39,866 nt of DNA from Nitrospirota bacterium (GTDB lineage: Bacteria; Nitrospirota; Thermodesulfovibrionia; UBA6902). The notes under the pieces were generated by a model, which made no database searches, was not told where the DNA came from, and was given only the letters and a program-made list of their open reading frames with translations. A program made the translations under genes and the position numbers. Positions within the stretch are counted from its first letter, which is position 1. Every line of letters begins with the position of its first letter. The stretch lies in the NCBI GenBank assembly GCA_016222905.1, contig JACRPZ010000070.1, forward strand, positions 1-39,866, given 5' to 3'. Below are positions 24,513-33,075 of the stretch, piece by piece.

Positions 24513-25741
24513 AAATACCTTATCAACTCTTCATAGCCCTTCGTTACTTTAAATCAAAAAAACGGAACTCCGGCATCTCGATCAATACTGTTATTTCTAT
24601 CGGCGGAGTTGCGCTTGGCGTTATGACATTGTTAGTCGTTCTCTCTGTCATGGGCGGGTTTCATGAAGACCTTCAGGAGAAGATCCTCGGAGTCAACGCG
24701 CACATCATCGTTCAGAATTATGGAGGCAGACTAAAAGACGCGGATGCGGCCAGAGCAAATATCAATAATATCAAAGGCGTTGTTGCCTCCTCTCCCTTTA
24801 TTTACGGACAGGTTATGCTTAGGCATGGCGACAGGGCGCACGGCATTGTGATGAAGGGCATAAATCCTGATATTGAGACCGGCACAACAGACATCCTTAA
24901 GAATCTCAAGAAAGGCAAGGCTGAGAACCTCAACAGAAAAGAAGACGAATCACCAGGGATAATTATCGGGTCAGAACTTGCCAGAAATCTCGGATTATTT
25001 ATAGATGACGAAATTGAGATGATCTCACCTGTTGGCGAGGTCGGCCCTCTCGGTATGCTGCCCAAGATGAAGAAGTTCAAGGTTGTCGGTATCTTTGAGG
25101 CTGGCATGTACGAGTATGATTCGAGCCTGGCTTTTATAAATATTCATGAAGCCGGTAAGTTTTTGAATATGCAGGATGATGTCACCGGCATTGAGGTCAA
25201 GACGTCCGACATATATAGAGCTGAAGAGATAGCGAAAGAGATAGAGGGTTCGCTCGGCGCTCCTTATTACGCAAGGGACTGGATGCAGATGAACAGGAAC
25301 CTGTTCTCAGCTCTTAAGCTTGAGAAGATAGTGATGTTCATAATCCTTACGCTGATAATCCTTGTGGCGTCATTTAATATAGTCAGCAATCTGATAATGA
25401 TAGTAATGGAGAAAGCGAGGGAGATAGCCATTATGAGGGCTATGGGCGCAACCGGCAGGGGCATAATGTCAATATTTATGATCCATGGGTTGATCATAGG
25501 CATTGTCGGCACGGTCATCGGCGTTATGGGCGGATTTGCCTTAAGCCAGATCCTGAAGACCTATAAATTTATAACTCTTCCTCCTGATATATATTACCTC
25601 AGCTACCTCCCGGTAAGGATGAATCCGTTTGATTTTATTGTGGTTCCGGCAGCGGCAATTTTCATCAGTTTCATGGCAACCATTTATCCGTCATGGCAGG
25701 CCGCAAGGCTGGATCCTGTTGAACCGCTAAGGTATGAATGA
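24509..25741 (+). CDS. lolC: Lipoprotein-releasing ABC transporter permease LolC/LolE
   Basis: 410 residues with a membrane helix near 25-48, a large periplasmic domain (about 50-265) and three C-terminal helices (about 270-400), the MacB/FtsX-like layout of LolC/E. Signature: ALRYFKSKKRNSGISINTVISIGGVALGVM and MRAMGATGRGIMSIFMIHG. With LolD it extracts lipoproteins from the inner membrane for transfer to LolA. Only one permease is present, so it may work as a homodimer (LolF type). GTG start overlaps the lysS stop; the stop overlaps the next possible start. Confidence 0.95.
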   Translation: MKIPYQLFIALRYFKSKKRNSGISINTVISIGGVALGVMTLLVVLSVMGGFHEDLQEKILGVNAHIIVQNYGGRLKDADAARANINNIKGVVASSPFIYGQVMLRHGDRAHGIVMKGINPDIETGTTDILKNLKKGKAENLNRKEDESPGIIIGSELARNLGLFIDDEIEMISPVGEVGPLGMLPKMKKFKVVGIFEAGMYEYDSSLAFINIHEAGKFLNMQDDVTGIEVKTSDIYRAEEIAKEIEGSLGAPYYARDWMQMNRNLFSALKLEKIVMFIILTLIILVASFNIVSNLIMIVMEKAREIAIMRAMGATGRGIMSIFMIHGLIIGIVGTVIGVMGGFALSQILKTYKFITLPPDIYYLSYLPVRMNPFDFIVVPAAAIFISFMATIYPSWQAARLDPVEPLRYE

Positions 25742-25809
25742 AGAAATCCAGGGTTATGCCCGGCAAAGTATTAGGTCTTAAAACTTTCATAATATTTTAC
25801 GGAGGGATT

Positions 25810-26106
25810 ATGTTTAAGATTATATTCAGAACAATAACCATAATAGTATTTACAGTAATCTTAATTACGGTGCTGGCTTTTTGGAAAGGCGGAAAACCGT
25901 TCAGGTGGCTCGGTCATAAGACAGAATCTGTCGGAGTCGCAATCGTGCAGTTCGGAGAGATGATTGATGATCTAAAAGGGAAGAAGGAAGAGGTGAAGAA
26001 GACCTACAAAGATATAAAAGAGACTCTGTCTGAAGGAAAGGAAGCGCTTACAAAAGAATATAAAGGAAAAGATGATGGAACCAATACTAAGGACAAACAG
26101 CCTTAA
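25810..26106 (+). CDS. Small membrane-anchored protein between lolC and lolD
   Basis: 98 residues from the ATG at 25810, which has ACGGAGGG just upstream. An in-frame ATG at 25738 overlapping the lolC stop would add 24 residues. One N-terminal membrane helix (FKIIFRTITIIVFTVILITVLAF) is followed by a charged helical tail (DDLKGKKEEVKKTYKDIKETLSEGKEALTKEYKG) likely to be in the cytoplasm. The 3' end overlaps lolD by 35 bases. No family is recognised. Position suggests a link to lipoprotein export, but that is only inferred. Confidence 0.65.
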   Translation: MFKIIFRTITIIVFTVILITVLAFWKGGKPFRWLGHKTESVGVAIVQFGEMIDDLKGKKEEVKKTYKDIKETLSEGKEALTKEYKGKDDGTNTKDKQP

Positions 26107-26743
26107 CAAATCCTTTACGTCTTCAAGGGGCAGCCTCCATGTATTAAAAGACATAACCTTTGATATACAGGAAGGCGAGATGACCGCTGTTATGGGCCCT
26201 TCAGGCGCGGGCAAGAGCACTCTGCTTCATATACTCGGTACGCTTGACAGGCCGACATCAGGGGACCTTTTATACAGAGGCAAGGATATCTTCAGACTTA
26301 AGAATGATGAATTGGCTGATTTCAGGAACAAGAGAATAGGTTTTGTCTTTCAGTTTCACCATCTCCTTCCCGAATTCAATGCTCTGGAAAATACAATAAT
26401 GCCCGCTCTCATAGCCGGAGCCGGTCACAAGGAATCGCTAAAAAAAGCAGAGGGTATACTTGAGGAGGTCGGGCTTTCCGGCAGGGTGCTTCACAGACCC
26501 GGAGAACTCTCCGGAGGCGAACAGCAGCGTGTTGCTGTTGCCAGAGCCCTGATGCTTGAGCCTGAGGTTGTGCTGGCTGATGAACCTACCGGCAATCTTG
26601 ATACAGAGACAGGAGAGAATCTCTTCAAGCTACTTATTCAACTCAACAAAAAAGGCATAACCTTCATCATCGTAACGCATAATGACGCTCTTGCCTCTTT
26701 GTGCGGAAGAATTATAAGGATGAAGGATGGGAGGATAGTCTGA
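26072..26743 (+). CDS. lolD: Lipoprotein-releasing ABC transporter ATPase LolD
   Basis: 223-residue ABC ATPase: Walker [11 protein letters not shown] loop in [11 protein letters not shown], signature [15 protein letters not shown], Walker [13 protein letters not shown], and the switch histidine in IVTHN. The extra NLDTET segment and [16 protein letters not shown] are typical of the LolD/MacB group. It powers lipoprotein release together with the LolC/E-type permease upstream. Overlaps the preceding small gene; AAAGGAAAA precedes the ATG. Confidence 0.95.
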   Translation: MMEPILRTNSLNKSFTSSRGSLHVLKDITFDIQEGEMTAVMGPSGAGKSTLLHILGTLDRPTSGDLLYRGKDIFRLKNDELADFRNKRIGFVFQFHHLLPEFNALENTIMPALIAGAGHKESLKKAEGILEEVGLSGRVLHRPGELSGGEQQRVAVARALMLEPEVVLADEPTGNLDTETGENLFKLLIQLNKKGITFIIVTHNDALASLCGRIIRMKDGRIV

Positions 26744-26777
26744 CTTTAACCCGAAAAATGCAGATATTGTTTAGTTT

Positions 26778-27017
26778 TTAGAAAAAAAATCTAAAGTCTG
26801 GGAGAAAGATACCCAAAATAAAAAATATCGTGCTAATAATAATTGTTCCGTAACCAAATAATTTAATGCCGTCTGCTGACCATCGTGGCGCAAACATATG
26901 AACCAAAAAGCCTGATGTAAAAGTCCCTTCAAGCCATTCGGCCCCGCCCCATCGGACAACCCACAGCCAAAACAGCAAATTGATTAAATATGTGATTATC
27001 AGAGTCGATAGTGACAT
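26778..27017 (-). CDS. Small membrane protein of unknown function
   Basis: 79 residues with two membrane helices (about 4-20 and 54-75) and a conserved-looking WLWVVRWGGAEWLEGTF...SADGIKLF loop rich in Trp, similar in style to small hypothetical proteins I recall from other bacteria. Ribosome site is weak. It lies alone on the minus strand next to lolD, tail to tail. Confidence 0.5.
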   Translation of the reverse strand: MSLSTLIITYLINLLFWLWVVRWGGAEWLEGTFTSGFLVHMFAPRWSADGIKLFGYGTIIISTIFFILGIFLPDFRFFF

Positions 27018-27210
27018 GTTTCATCTATTTTAAACAAGTTATTATGTAGTTAGAAAACATTAGCACAAAATTGTGAGCCCGTCAATAACTATTGAAGGCT
27101 ATTTAATAGCTATCATTATACTTTTCAACTGACTAATACGAAATTTGTAATGGTAGTCATGTTGTAATCTTCCAGCACATCTCTGCCCATCTCCAGTGAA
27201 CTTGTCGATT

Positions 27211-27241
27211 TTTCTGAATTCTGATATTCTAAATTCAGAAA
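27211..27241. promoter_or_regulatory. Perfect inverted repeat upstream of the AbrB/PIN pair (candidate operator)
   Basis: TTTCTGAATT and AATTCAGAAA, a 10-bp perfect inverted repeat separated by 11 bases, ending 23 bp before the antitoxin start. Toxin-antitoxin operons are normally repressed by their own antitoxin at such palindromes, so this is a likely operator. Confidence 0.5.
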
Positions 27242-27264
27242 AGAAGACAATAAGGAGGTTTAAA

Positions 27265-27552
27265 ATGGATACCATGAAAACAGCCATTGCAGAAATAAAA
27301 ACCCGAGGCCAGTTGACCATCCCCAAGAAAATAAGAGAATCAAGCCATCTTGAAGAAGGACAGGTGGTCTCTATCATACCTGTGGGTGACTCTGTTATCA
27401 TCACCCCGAAAAGACTTGAGCTTGATGAGGCGAGAAGGCAGATCAGAAAGATAATGAAAGACTCGGGACTTTCAGAAAAAGAACTGCTCAAGGGGATTGG
27501 AGAAGAGAGAGAGCTGCTTTACAAAGAAACCTATGGCAAAAAAAAGCGTTAA
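27265..27552 (+). CDS. AbrB/MazE-like antitoxin (SpoVT-AbrB domain)
   Basis: 95 residues. N-terminal swapped-hairpin domain (about 5-50: AIAEIKTRGQLTIPKKIRESSHLEEGQVVSI, then DSVIITPKR), followed by a helical toxin-neutralising tail. The ATG at 27265 has TAAGGAGG just upstream; an in-frame upstream start lies in the operator region and is unlikely. Overlaps the PIN gene by 20 bases. Confidence 0.85.
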   Translation: MDTMKTAIAEIKTRGQLTIPKKIRESSHLEEGQVVSIIPVGDSVIITPKRLELDEARRQIRKIMKDSGLSEKELLKGIGEERELLYKETYGKKKR

Positions 27553-27997
27553 GATCTTCCTTGATTCAAACATCATCATATCGGGTTTGTTCTCTGATAG
27601 AGGGGCACCCCGCGTCATTCTCGACCTTTTATCGCTCGGGCTTCCTCAGCTTGCCGGGGTAACAGGGGAATATAATATCATTGAAATTGAACGGAACATA
27701 AGAAAAAAGATGCCTGATGCGCTTCCGGTTTATCTTAAATATCTTCCCTTGATGAACCTTGAAATCATCCCGCTTCCATCGTCAAGAGATATTGCAAAAC
27801 TAAGCGGGACCACTTCCCAAAAGGACATCCCTGTTCTTGCTTCAGCCATCAATGGCAATGTTGATTTCCTCGTAACAGGGGACAAAAAAGACTTTATCCA
27901 TTTAACAGGAAAATATTCATTTAAAATCCTGAACCCCTCGGAATTTCTTGATATCATTCTTCCTGAGGTGCTTAAGGCTTTGGAATCTGACATATGA
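27533..27997 (+). CDS. PIN-domain toxin (VapC-like ribonuclease)
   Basis: 154 residues from ATG 27533. PIN signatures: FLDSNIIISGLFSDRGAPRVIL at the start with the first acidic residue, a middle acidic residue region, TTSQKDIPVLASAINGNVDFLVTGDKKDF near the end with the second acidic cluster. PIN toxins are Mg-dependent RNases. It belongs to the 'putative toxin-antitoxin system' PIN subgroup rather than classical VapC. Coupled to the AbrB-like antitoxin by overlap. Confidence 0.82.
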   Translation: MAKKSVKIFLDSNIIISGLFSDRGAPRVILDLLSLGLPQLAGVTGEYNIIEIERNIRKKMPDALPVYLKYLPLMNLEIIPLPSSRDIAKLSGTTSQKDIPVLASAINGNVDFLVTGDKKDFIHLTGKYSFKILNPSEFLDIILPEVLKALESDI

Positions 27998-28045
27998 AAA
28001 AGGCATGCGATATCATAAATAATAAAACGAAAAGAGGATGATTTT

Positions 28046-29968
28046 TTGGACTCATTAACATCCGCCTTTAAAATCCTGAAGCAGAAGTTTCCTGACTATG
28101 AAGACCGTACTCAGCAGATGGAGATGGCAGAGGCGGTCTTTTCATCTCTTCAAAATAATGAGAGGCTTCTTGTTGAGGCAGGCACAGGAGTTGGAAAGTC
28201 CTTTGCCTATCTTATCCCGGCGATAATATCTAATGAAAAGACGATAGTCTCAACAGCCTCAATAGCCCTTCAGGATCAGCTGATAAATAAAGACCTTTTC
28301 TTTCTTCAAAGGGTCTTGCCGCAAAAGTTCTCCTTTGCCATGCTGAAAGGCAAGAACAATTATCTATGCCTGAAACGCGAGAGGGAGTTCTCCGAGCTGA
28401 CTGAATCATACATGAAGTTCCGGGAGTGGGCGTTTGAGACTGAAACAGGCGACAAGGATGAACTCGACTTTATCCCTGATTTCTGGCCTAGGGTCTGCGG
28501 CGATTCAAATGACTGCGGCGTTACGCAGTGTCCGTTTTACAGCGAATGCTTTTATTACAGTCACTTCAAAAGCCTATACAAAAAAGATATTATCGTAGTA
28601 AACCATCACCTCCTCATGTACGACCTTCTGTCGGAATTTAATATCCTGCCTTTTCACAAGCAGTTGATCATTGATGAAGCGCATCAGACAGAGAATGTTA
28701 TTTCGCACGTCTTCGGCAGCGTCCTCAGCCATTCCCAGGTTGTCTGGCTTCTCTATCGTCTCAAGGGATTGAAAATAGCTGTTGATCAGCTTTTTGATCC
28801 TGTTGATTCTTTCTTCAGGATGCAGGATTTTTCCGCTAATACGGCATCTCCTATCCCTGAGACCGCTATTGAAGGATTAAAAAGAGTTAAGGAACTGCTT
28901 GCACCTGATAAAGTGCTTTACAGGTTAAACCTGTACAAGGATTCCGCAGAGAGCGAGGAGTTGAGGGACAGGGCTGAGACGACGATGATCTATGTGAAGT
29001 CACTTGAAAATATTATTGATGATTTCATATCAAGGGAAGATAAAAGCAAGGTCTATTACATGTCGGTAAATAAGAAGGGGCTGGAGCTGAAGAGCAATCT
29101 TGTTGAGTCGCAGAAACCGTTCTCTGCTATGCTGAATGGTTACGAAAGTGTGATCATGACATCCGCTACCCTTACAACGGCTGGTGATTTCAATTATATA
29201 AAAGAGCGACTTGGAATAACAGATTGCAAAGAGATGGTGATCGGCTCGCCGTTTGACTATAAAAAGCAGGCCTTGCTTTATCTTGAAAAAAAGCTTCCTT
29301 CTCCGGTCAAAGGCAGCAATGAGATCTTTCAGCAGCAGAGCCTCAAGGTCATAGAAGAGCTTATCTCAGCATCAAAGGGCAGGGCGCTTGTGCTCTTTAC
29401 TTCATACAGCCATCTGCGTTTTGTATCTGAGAATATAACAATAGAGCATCCATATAAATCACAGGGCGAGATGCCGCCTTCAAGATTGATTGACTGGTTT
29501 AAAGAGACTCCAAATTCTGTGCTCCTTGCAACCGCTACGTTTTGGCAGGGAATTGATATCAAGGGAGATGATCTGAGCCTTGTGGTTATCGTTAAGATGC
29601 CGTTCGGTTCGCCCGGCGACCCTGTATATGACGAGAGATGCAGAAGACTCGGTGACAGATGGTTTTATGATCTTGCGCTTCCGTCAGCAATACTTCAATT
29701 GAGGCAGGGCTTCGGACGTCTCATACGGAGCTCTGACGAGCGCGGCGTGGTGGCTATTCTTGACGGACGGCTTGTCAAAAGTTCGTACGGCAAATCAATC
29801 ACCTCCTCTCTTCCCAAAATGGATATCGTGCATACTGTTGAGGAGGTCAAAAGGTTCTTTGATGCAATTCCGGAGCCCAAATTAATTATAGATAACCACC
29901 TTAAAAAGGGGTATAATGTAGCATTGGCAAAGGAGAGGCGGAAGAGAACGCCGGGGGTAATTAAGTGA
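28046..29968 (+). CDS. dinG: DinG-family ATP-dependent DNA helicase
   Basis: 640-residue superfamily 2 XPD-like helicase. Walker A VEAGTGVGKSFAYLIPA, motif Ia STASIALQDQL, DEAH box IIDEAHQTEN, motif VI LRQGFGRLIRS. Cysteines between the ATPase motifs (YLCLKRE, CGDSNDCGVTQCPFYSEC) likely bind the Fe-S cluster found in DinG/XPD. It unwinds DNA and R-loops with 5'-3' polarity in known homologues. The start is TTG with AAGAGGAT upstream. The 3' end overlaps the rmuC start by four bases. Confidence 0.93.
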   Translation: MDSLTSAFKILKQKFPDYEDRTQQMEMAEAVFSSLQNNERLLVEAGTGVGKSFAYLIPAIISNEKTIVSTASIALQDQLINKDLFFLQRVLPQKFSFAMLKGKNNYLCLKREREFSELTESYMKFREWAFETETGDKDELDFIPDFWPRVCGDSNDCGVTQCPFYSECFYYSHFKSLYKKDIIVVNHHLLMYDLLSEFNILPFHKQLIIDEAHQTENVISHVFGSVLSHSQVVWLLYRLKGLKIAVDQLFDPVDSFFRMQDFSANTASPIPETAIEGLKRVKELLAPDKVLYRLNLYKDSAESEELRDRAETTMIYVKSLENIIDDFISREDKSKVYYMSVNKKGLELKSNLVESQKPFSAMLNGYESVIMTSATLTTAGDFNYIKERLGITDCKEMVIGSPFDYKKQALLYLEKKLPSPVKGSNEIFQQQSLKVIEELISASKGRALVLFTSYSHLRFVSENITIEHPYKSQGEMPPSRLIDWFKETPNSVLLATATFWQGIDIKGDDLSLVVIVKMPFGSPGDPVYDERCRRLGDRWFYDLALPSAILQLRQGFGRLIRSSDERGVVAILDGRLVKSSYGKSITSSLPKMDIVHTVEEVKRFFDAIPEPKLIIDNHLKKGYNVALAKERRKRTPGVIK

Positions 29969-31446
29969 CGACATTGTTGTTAATCATAGCTGTATTGGCT
30001 GCAATTGCGATTGTCTTGTTGATTGTTTTGTTGACGCGGAATCCGAATACAAAATTGCTGCAAATAGAAGCTCAATTGTTGTCTTTTGAGAAGAATCAGG
30101 AGAGGACGGAAAGGGCATTAAAAGAAGAGATAGCAAAAAACAGGGAAGAGACCACTGGCAGCTCAAAAGACTTGCGGGTAGAAATAATTAATAATATGAC
30201 GAACTTAATCGCTTCAAACGAAGATAAACTCGGCAAAATGACTCAGACGGTTGAAGAAAAGTTAAGATTTTCACAGGAACAGATCAACACCAATGCAAAA
30301 GATAACAGGGACGAATTGGGAAGATCGTTAAAGTCATTTGAGGAGAAATTTACTGCAAGCGTCGGAGAATTTAACGAACTTCAAAAACAGAAATTTGATA
30401 GTCTCGTAAATAAACAGACGGAATTGATTCAGACCACCGAGCTGAAGCTGGAGAAGATGAGAGAGACCATAGAAGCAAAGCTGAAGCTGATACAGGATGA
30501 CACGAATGAGAAGCTCGAAAAAATGAGGGCCACGGTTGACGAGAAGCTTCACAAAACGCTCGAAGATAGACTCAGTCAATCCTTCAAGATAGTCAGTGAA
30601 AGACTGGAACTGGTCCATAAGGGTTTGGGGGAAATGCAGAATCTGGCTGTTGGAGTCGGCGATTTAAAAAAGGTATTATCTAACGTAAAAACCAGAGGGA
30701 TATTAGGCGAAATTCAGCTTGGCAATATTCTTGAGCAGATACTTACCCCGGAGCAATATTCAAAAAATGTTGCCACCAAAAAAGGAAGCAGGGATAACGT
30801 AGAATTTGCGATCAAGCTTCCGGGAAAAGACGATTCCGGTGAAGTCGTTTATCTGCCTCTGGATTCAAAATTTCCCATTGAAAATTATCATGCATTGCAT
30901 AATGCCTATGAACACGGAGAGCCTGTTGCAATTGAGGAGGCCGCAAAGCTTCTTGAGGCTAATATAAAGAAATGCGCTAAAGACATACGCGATAAATACA
31001 TTGACCCTCCAAATACAACTGACTTTGGGATATTGTTTTTGCCCGTCGAAGGGCTTTATGCGGAAGTGGTCAGAAGACCTGCGTTACTTGAGATCCTGCA
31101 AAGAGACTATAAAATAATGATCGCGGGACCAACAACATTGTCCGCATTTTTAAATAGCCTTCAAATGGGATTCAGAACCCTGGTTATTGAAAAACGCTCA
31201 AGTGAGGTATGGAATATTTTAGGGGCGGTTAAAACAGAATTTGAAGAATTCGGTAATGTTTTGAAAAAGGCCCAGAAAAAGATAAAGGAAGCAGACGATG
31301 AAATAGACAAACTGGTTGGCGTAAGGACGCGGCAGATACAGCGTAAGCTTAAGGATGTGCAGGAATTGCCCGCGCAGGAATCTTTACTGAATTTACCTGG
31401 CGAAATATTAGATACTGATGAAGCCGAAAATGATGGAAACAATTAA
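29965..31446 (+). CDS. rmuC: DNA recombination protein RmuC
   Basis: 493 residues with an N-terminal membrane helix (LLLIIAVLAAIAIVLLIVLL), a long coiled coil (about 30-235), then the RmuC nuclease-like domain (about 240-420): KTRGILGEIQLGNILEQILTPEQY, SKFPIENYHAL, FLPVEGLYAEVVRRP, IAGPTTLSAFLNSLQMGF. RmuC limits inverted-repeat recombination, notable in a genome full of palindromic repeats. GTG start overlapping dinG. Confidence 0.93.
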   Translation: MTTLLLIIAVLAAIAIVLLIVLLTRNPNTKLLQIEAQLLSFEKNQERTERALKEEIAKNREETTGSSKDLRVEIINNMTNLIASNEDKLGKMTQTVEEKLRFSQEQINTNAKDNRDELGRSLKSFEEKFTASVGEFNELQKQKFDSLVNKQTELIQTTELKLEKMRETIEAKLKLIQDDTNEKLEKMRATVDEKLHKTLEDRLSQSFKIVSERLELVHKGLGEMQNLAVGVGDLKKVLSNVKTRGILGEIQLGNILEQILTPEQYSKNVATKKGSRDNVEFAIKLPGKDDSGEVVYLPLDSKFPIENYHALHNAYEHGEPVAIEEAAKLLEANIKKCAKDIRDKYIDPPNTTDFGILFLPVEGLYAEVVRRPALLEILQRDYKIMIAGPTTLSAFLNSLQMGFRTLVIEKRSSEVWNILGAVKTEFEEFGNVLKKAQKKIKEADDEIDKLVGVRTRQIQRKLKDVQELPAQESLLNLPGEILDTDEAENDGNN

Positions 31447-31477
31447 ACAACCTTTAACCTTAAAAAAGGAGGGCGCT

Positions 31478-31756
31478 ATGGCGGAAAAATTGAATCATGA
31501 GGAGTTTATCAAGAAGGCGATTGTAAGTCTGAGAAAAGAGGGGTACAAGGGCATACACACTGTCTATTCAGGATTCAACACGGCTTTTAAGAAATATTTT
31601 GACGGCGAAGACCCGATAAAGGTAACCAACCAACTTGCTACAGAAGGGAAGATTGTAATCAGGCCTGTCAAGGGAGGGGTCATGCTTTATCTTCCTGAAG
31701 AGGCCCCGAAAACAGCGAATGCAGGCGATGAAGCATTGAAAAAGATGGGGCTGTAA
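31478..31756 (+). CDS. Conserved hypothetical small protein
   Basis: 92 residues from ATG 31478, which has AAAAAAGGAGGG 6-17 bases upstream; an ATG overlapping rmuC at 31418 is unlikely. Sequence: EEFIKKAIVSLRKEGYKGIHTVYSGFNTAFKKYF...DPIKVTNQLATEGKIVIRPVKGGVMLYLPEEAP. The helix-helix-strand-GGVMLYL layout looks like a winged-helix fold. I recall similar hypothetical proteins in delta-proteobacteria but know no function. Confidence 0.75.
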   Translation: MAEKLNHEEFIKKAIVSLRKEGYKGIHTVYSGFNTAFKKYFDGEDPIKVTNQLATEGKIVIRPVKGGVMLYLPEEAPKTANAGDEALKKMGL

Positions 31757-31846
31757 AAAGAGGGGAACACACCCCTATATCCCCTCTTGATAGAGGGGAC
31801 TTAATAAGAATTCCCACTTTGAAAAAAGGGGATTAAGGGGGATTTA
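31755..31846. repeat. Composite palindromic repeat before the methyltransferase gene
   Basis: About 92 bp: AGAGGGGAACACACCCCT, a CCCCTCTTGATAGAGGGG hairpin, then CCCACTTTGAAAAAAGGGG and GGGGGATTTAAA. Its reverse complement matches the in-gene copy at 32436-32543. The GGGGGATTTAAACT end precedes the next ATG and is its only candidate ribosome region. Confidence 0.78.
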
Positions 31847-31850
31847 AACT

Positions 31851-32903
31851 ATGCCGGACATTCTTGAAGAGTCAATTGAGATAAGAAAGATATGGGGCAG
31901 CTTCAGGCAGGCGAGGGTGCTCCTCACGGCGAACAACTACAGGATATTTGATTATCTAAAAAAACCTCAATCAGCAGGCAGCGTCTCAAAAAAACTCAAG
32001 ACGGATTTAAGGGCAACAACAATATTGCTTGATGCTTTAACAGGTCTTGGACTGCTTAAAAAACAGAATAACAGGTATCAGAACACAACTCGTACTACTA
32101 CGTTCCTCGTATCTGGCAGTTCGCATTATCAGGGCAACATTATAAGACATGCGGATAACTTGTGGCAGAACTGGTCAGGACTTGATGAGGTCATGAAAAC
32201 CGGCAAGCCTTATCGCAAAGCGCATGACCATGAGGCGTTTATTCTCGGAATGCACGATTTGGCGTCTCTTAAAGTTGATAAAGTTCTCAAGGCGATAGGA
32301 TTAAAAGGTGTCAGGACGGCTCTTGACCTCGGAGGAGGTCCCGGCACTTATTCAATCGCTATGGCTAATAAAGGAGTTCAGGTGACGCTCTTTGACAGGC
32401 CCGAGACCGTTGCAATTGCAAAGAAGGTTGTTGGTAAAATCCCCCTTAATCCCCCTTTGCCAAAGGGGGAGAGTTCCCCTCTATCAAGAGGGGTCAGGGG
32501 TGTGTTCCCCACTTTGAAAAAGGGGGGTGAGGGGGGATTTAAAAATAATATTCATTTCATTCAGGGGGATTTTATCAATGACAATATTGGAAACGGTTAC
32601 GACCTTATATTTGCCAGCCAGATATTGCATTCAGTTTCAGATAAAGAAAATATTCATCTTCTCAAGAAATGCAAAAGCGCATTAAATGCAAACGGCAGAA
32701 TTGTAATTCAGGAGTTCCGTATATCAAAAGACCTGACGCAGCCTTCGAATAGCGCACTATTCGCAGTGAACATGCTCGTCAATACAGACGGGGGAAGATG
32801 CTATTCACCTGATGAGATGAAAGGCTGGCTGTCGAAGCTGGGCATGAAAAATATTTCAGAGAAGGCGATTGATGATTCAGTGCTGATTATTGGGGTGAAA
32901 TAG
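31851..32903 (+). CDS. SAM-dependent O-methyltransferase-like protein with an in-frame repeat insertion
   Basis: 350 residues. N-terminal dimerisation winged-helix (about 10-85: GSFRQARVLLTANNYRIFDYL, LKTDLRATTILLDAL) followed by a methyltransferase domain with SAM motif I (ALDLGGGPGTYSIAMA at 157-172), DYLIFASQILHSVSDKE-like motif and an acidic substrate region, as in O-methyltransferase_2 proteins. Residues about 196-231 (bases 32436-32543) are encoded by a palindromic repeat and read PLNPPLPKGESSPLSRG..., separating two halves of the Rossmann fold. The protein may still fold since the insertion falls in a loop after a beta strand (inference). Substrate unknown. Confidence 0.8.
   Translation: MPDILEESIEIRKIWGSFRQARVLLTANNYRIFDYLKKPQSAGSVSKKLKTDLRATTILLDALTGLGLLKKQNNRYQNTTRTTTFLVSGSSHYQGNIIRHADNLWQNWSGLDEVMKTGKPYRKAHDHEAFILGMHDLASLKVDKVLKAIGLKGVRTALDLGGGPGTYSIAMANKGVQVTLFDRPETVAIAKKVVGKIPLNPPLPKGESSPLSRGVRGVFPTLKKGGEGGFKNNIHFIQGDFINDNIGNGYDLIFASQILHSVSDKENIHLLKKCKSALNANGRIVIQEFRISKDLTQPSNSALFAVNMLVNTDGGRCYSPDEMKGWLSKLGMKNISEKAIDDSVLIIGVK
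32436..32543. repeat. Palindromic repeat inserted in frame in the methyltransferase gene
   Basis: CCCCCTTAATCCCCCTTTGCCAAAGGGGG, then CCCCTCTATCAAGAGGGG, then CCCCACTTTGAAAAAGGGG. It is 108 bp, 36 codons, stop-free in the gene's frame, and resembles the reverse complement of the copy at 31755-31846 directly upstream of the same gene. Confidence 0.8.
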
Positions 32904-33075
32904 ATCAATGATGCAGACATTACTCAAGAATTTCTTTAACTCGATGAAATTATCAAAAGTGAGCATTAGAACGTTTTAAAAATATACACAATGATGTTTT
33001 AATTATTCCCATTTAATGACGAAAGAGGTATCGAAAAAGAATTTTTTCGCAACATCTGCATCATTTCGAGAATTT

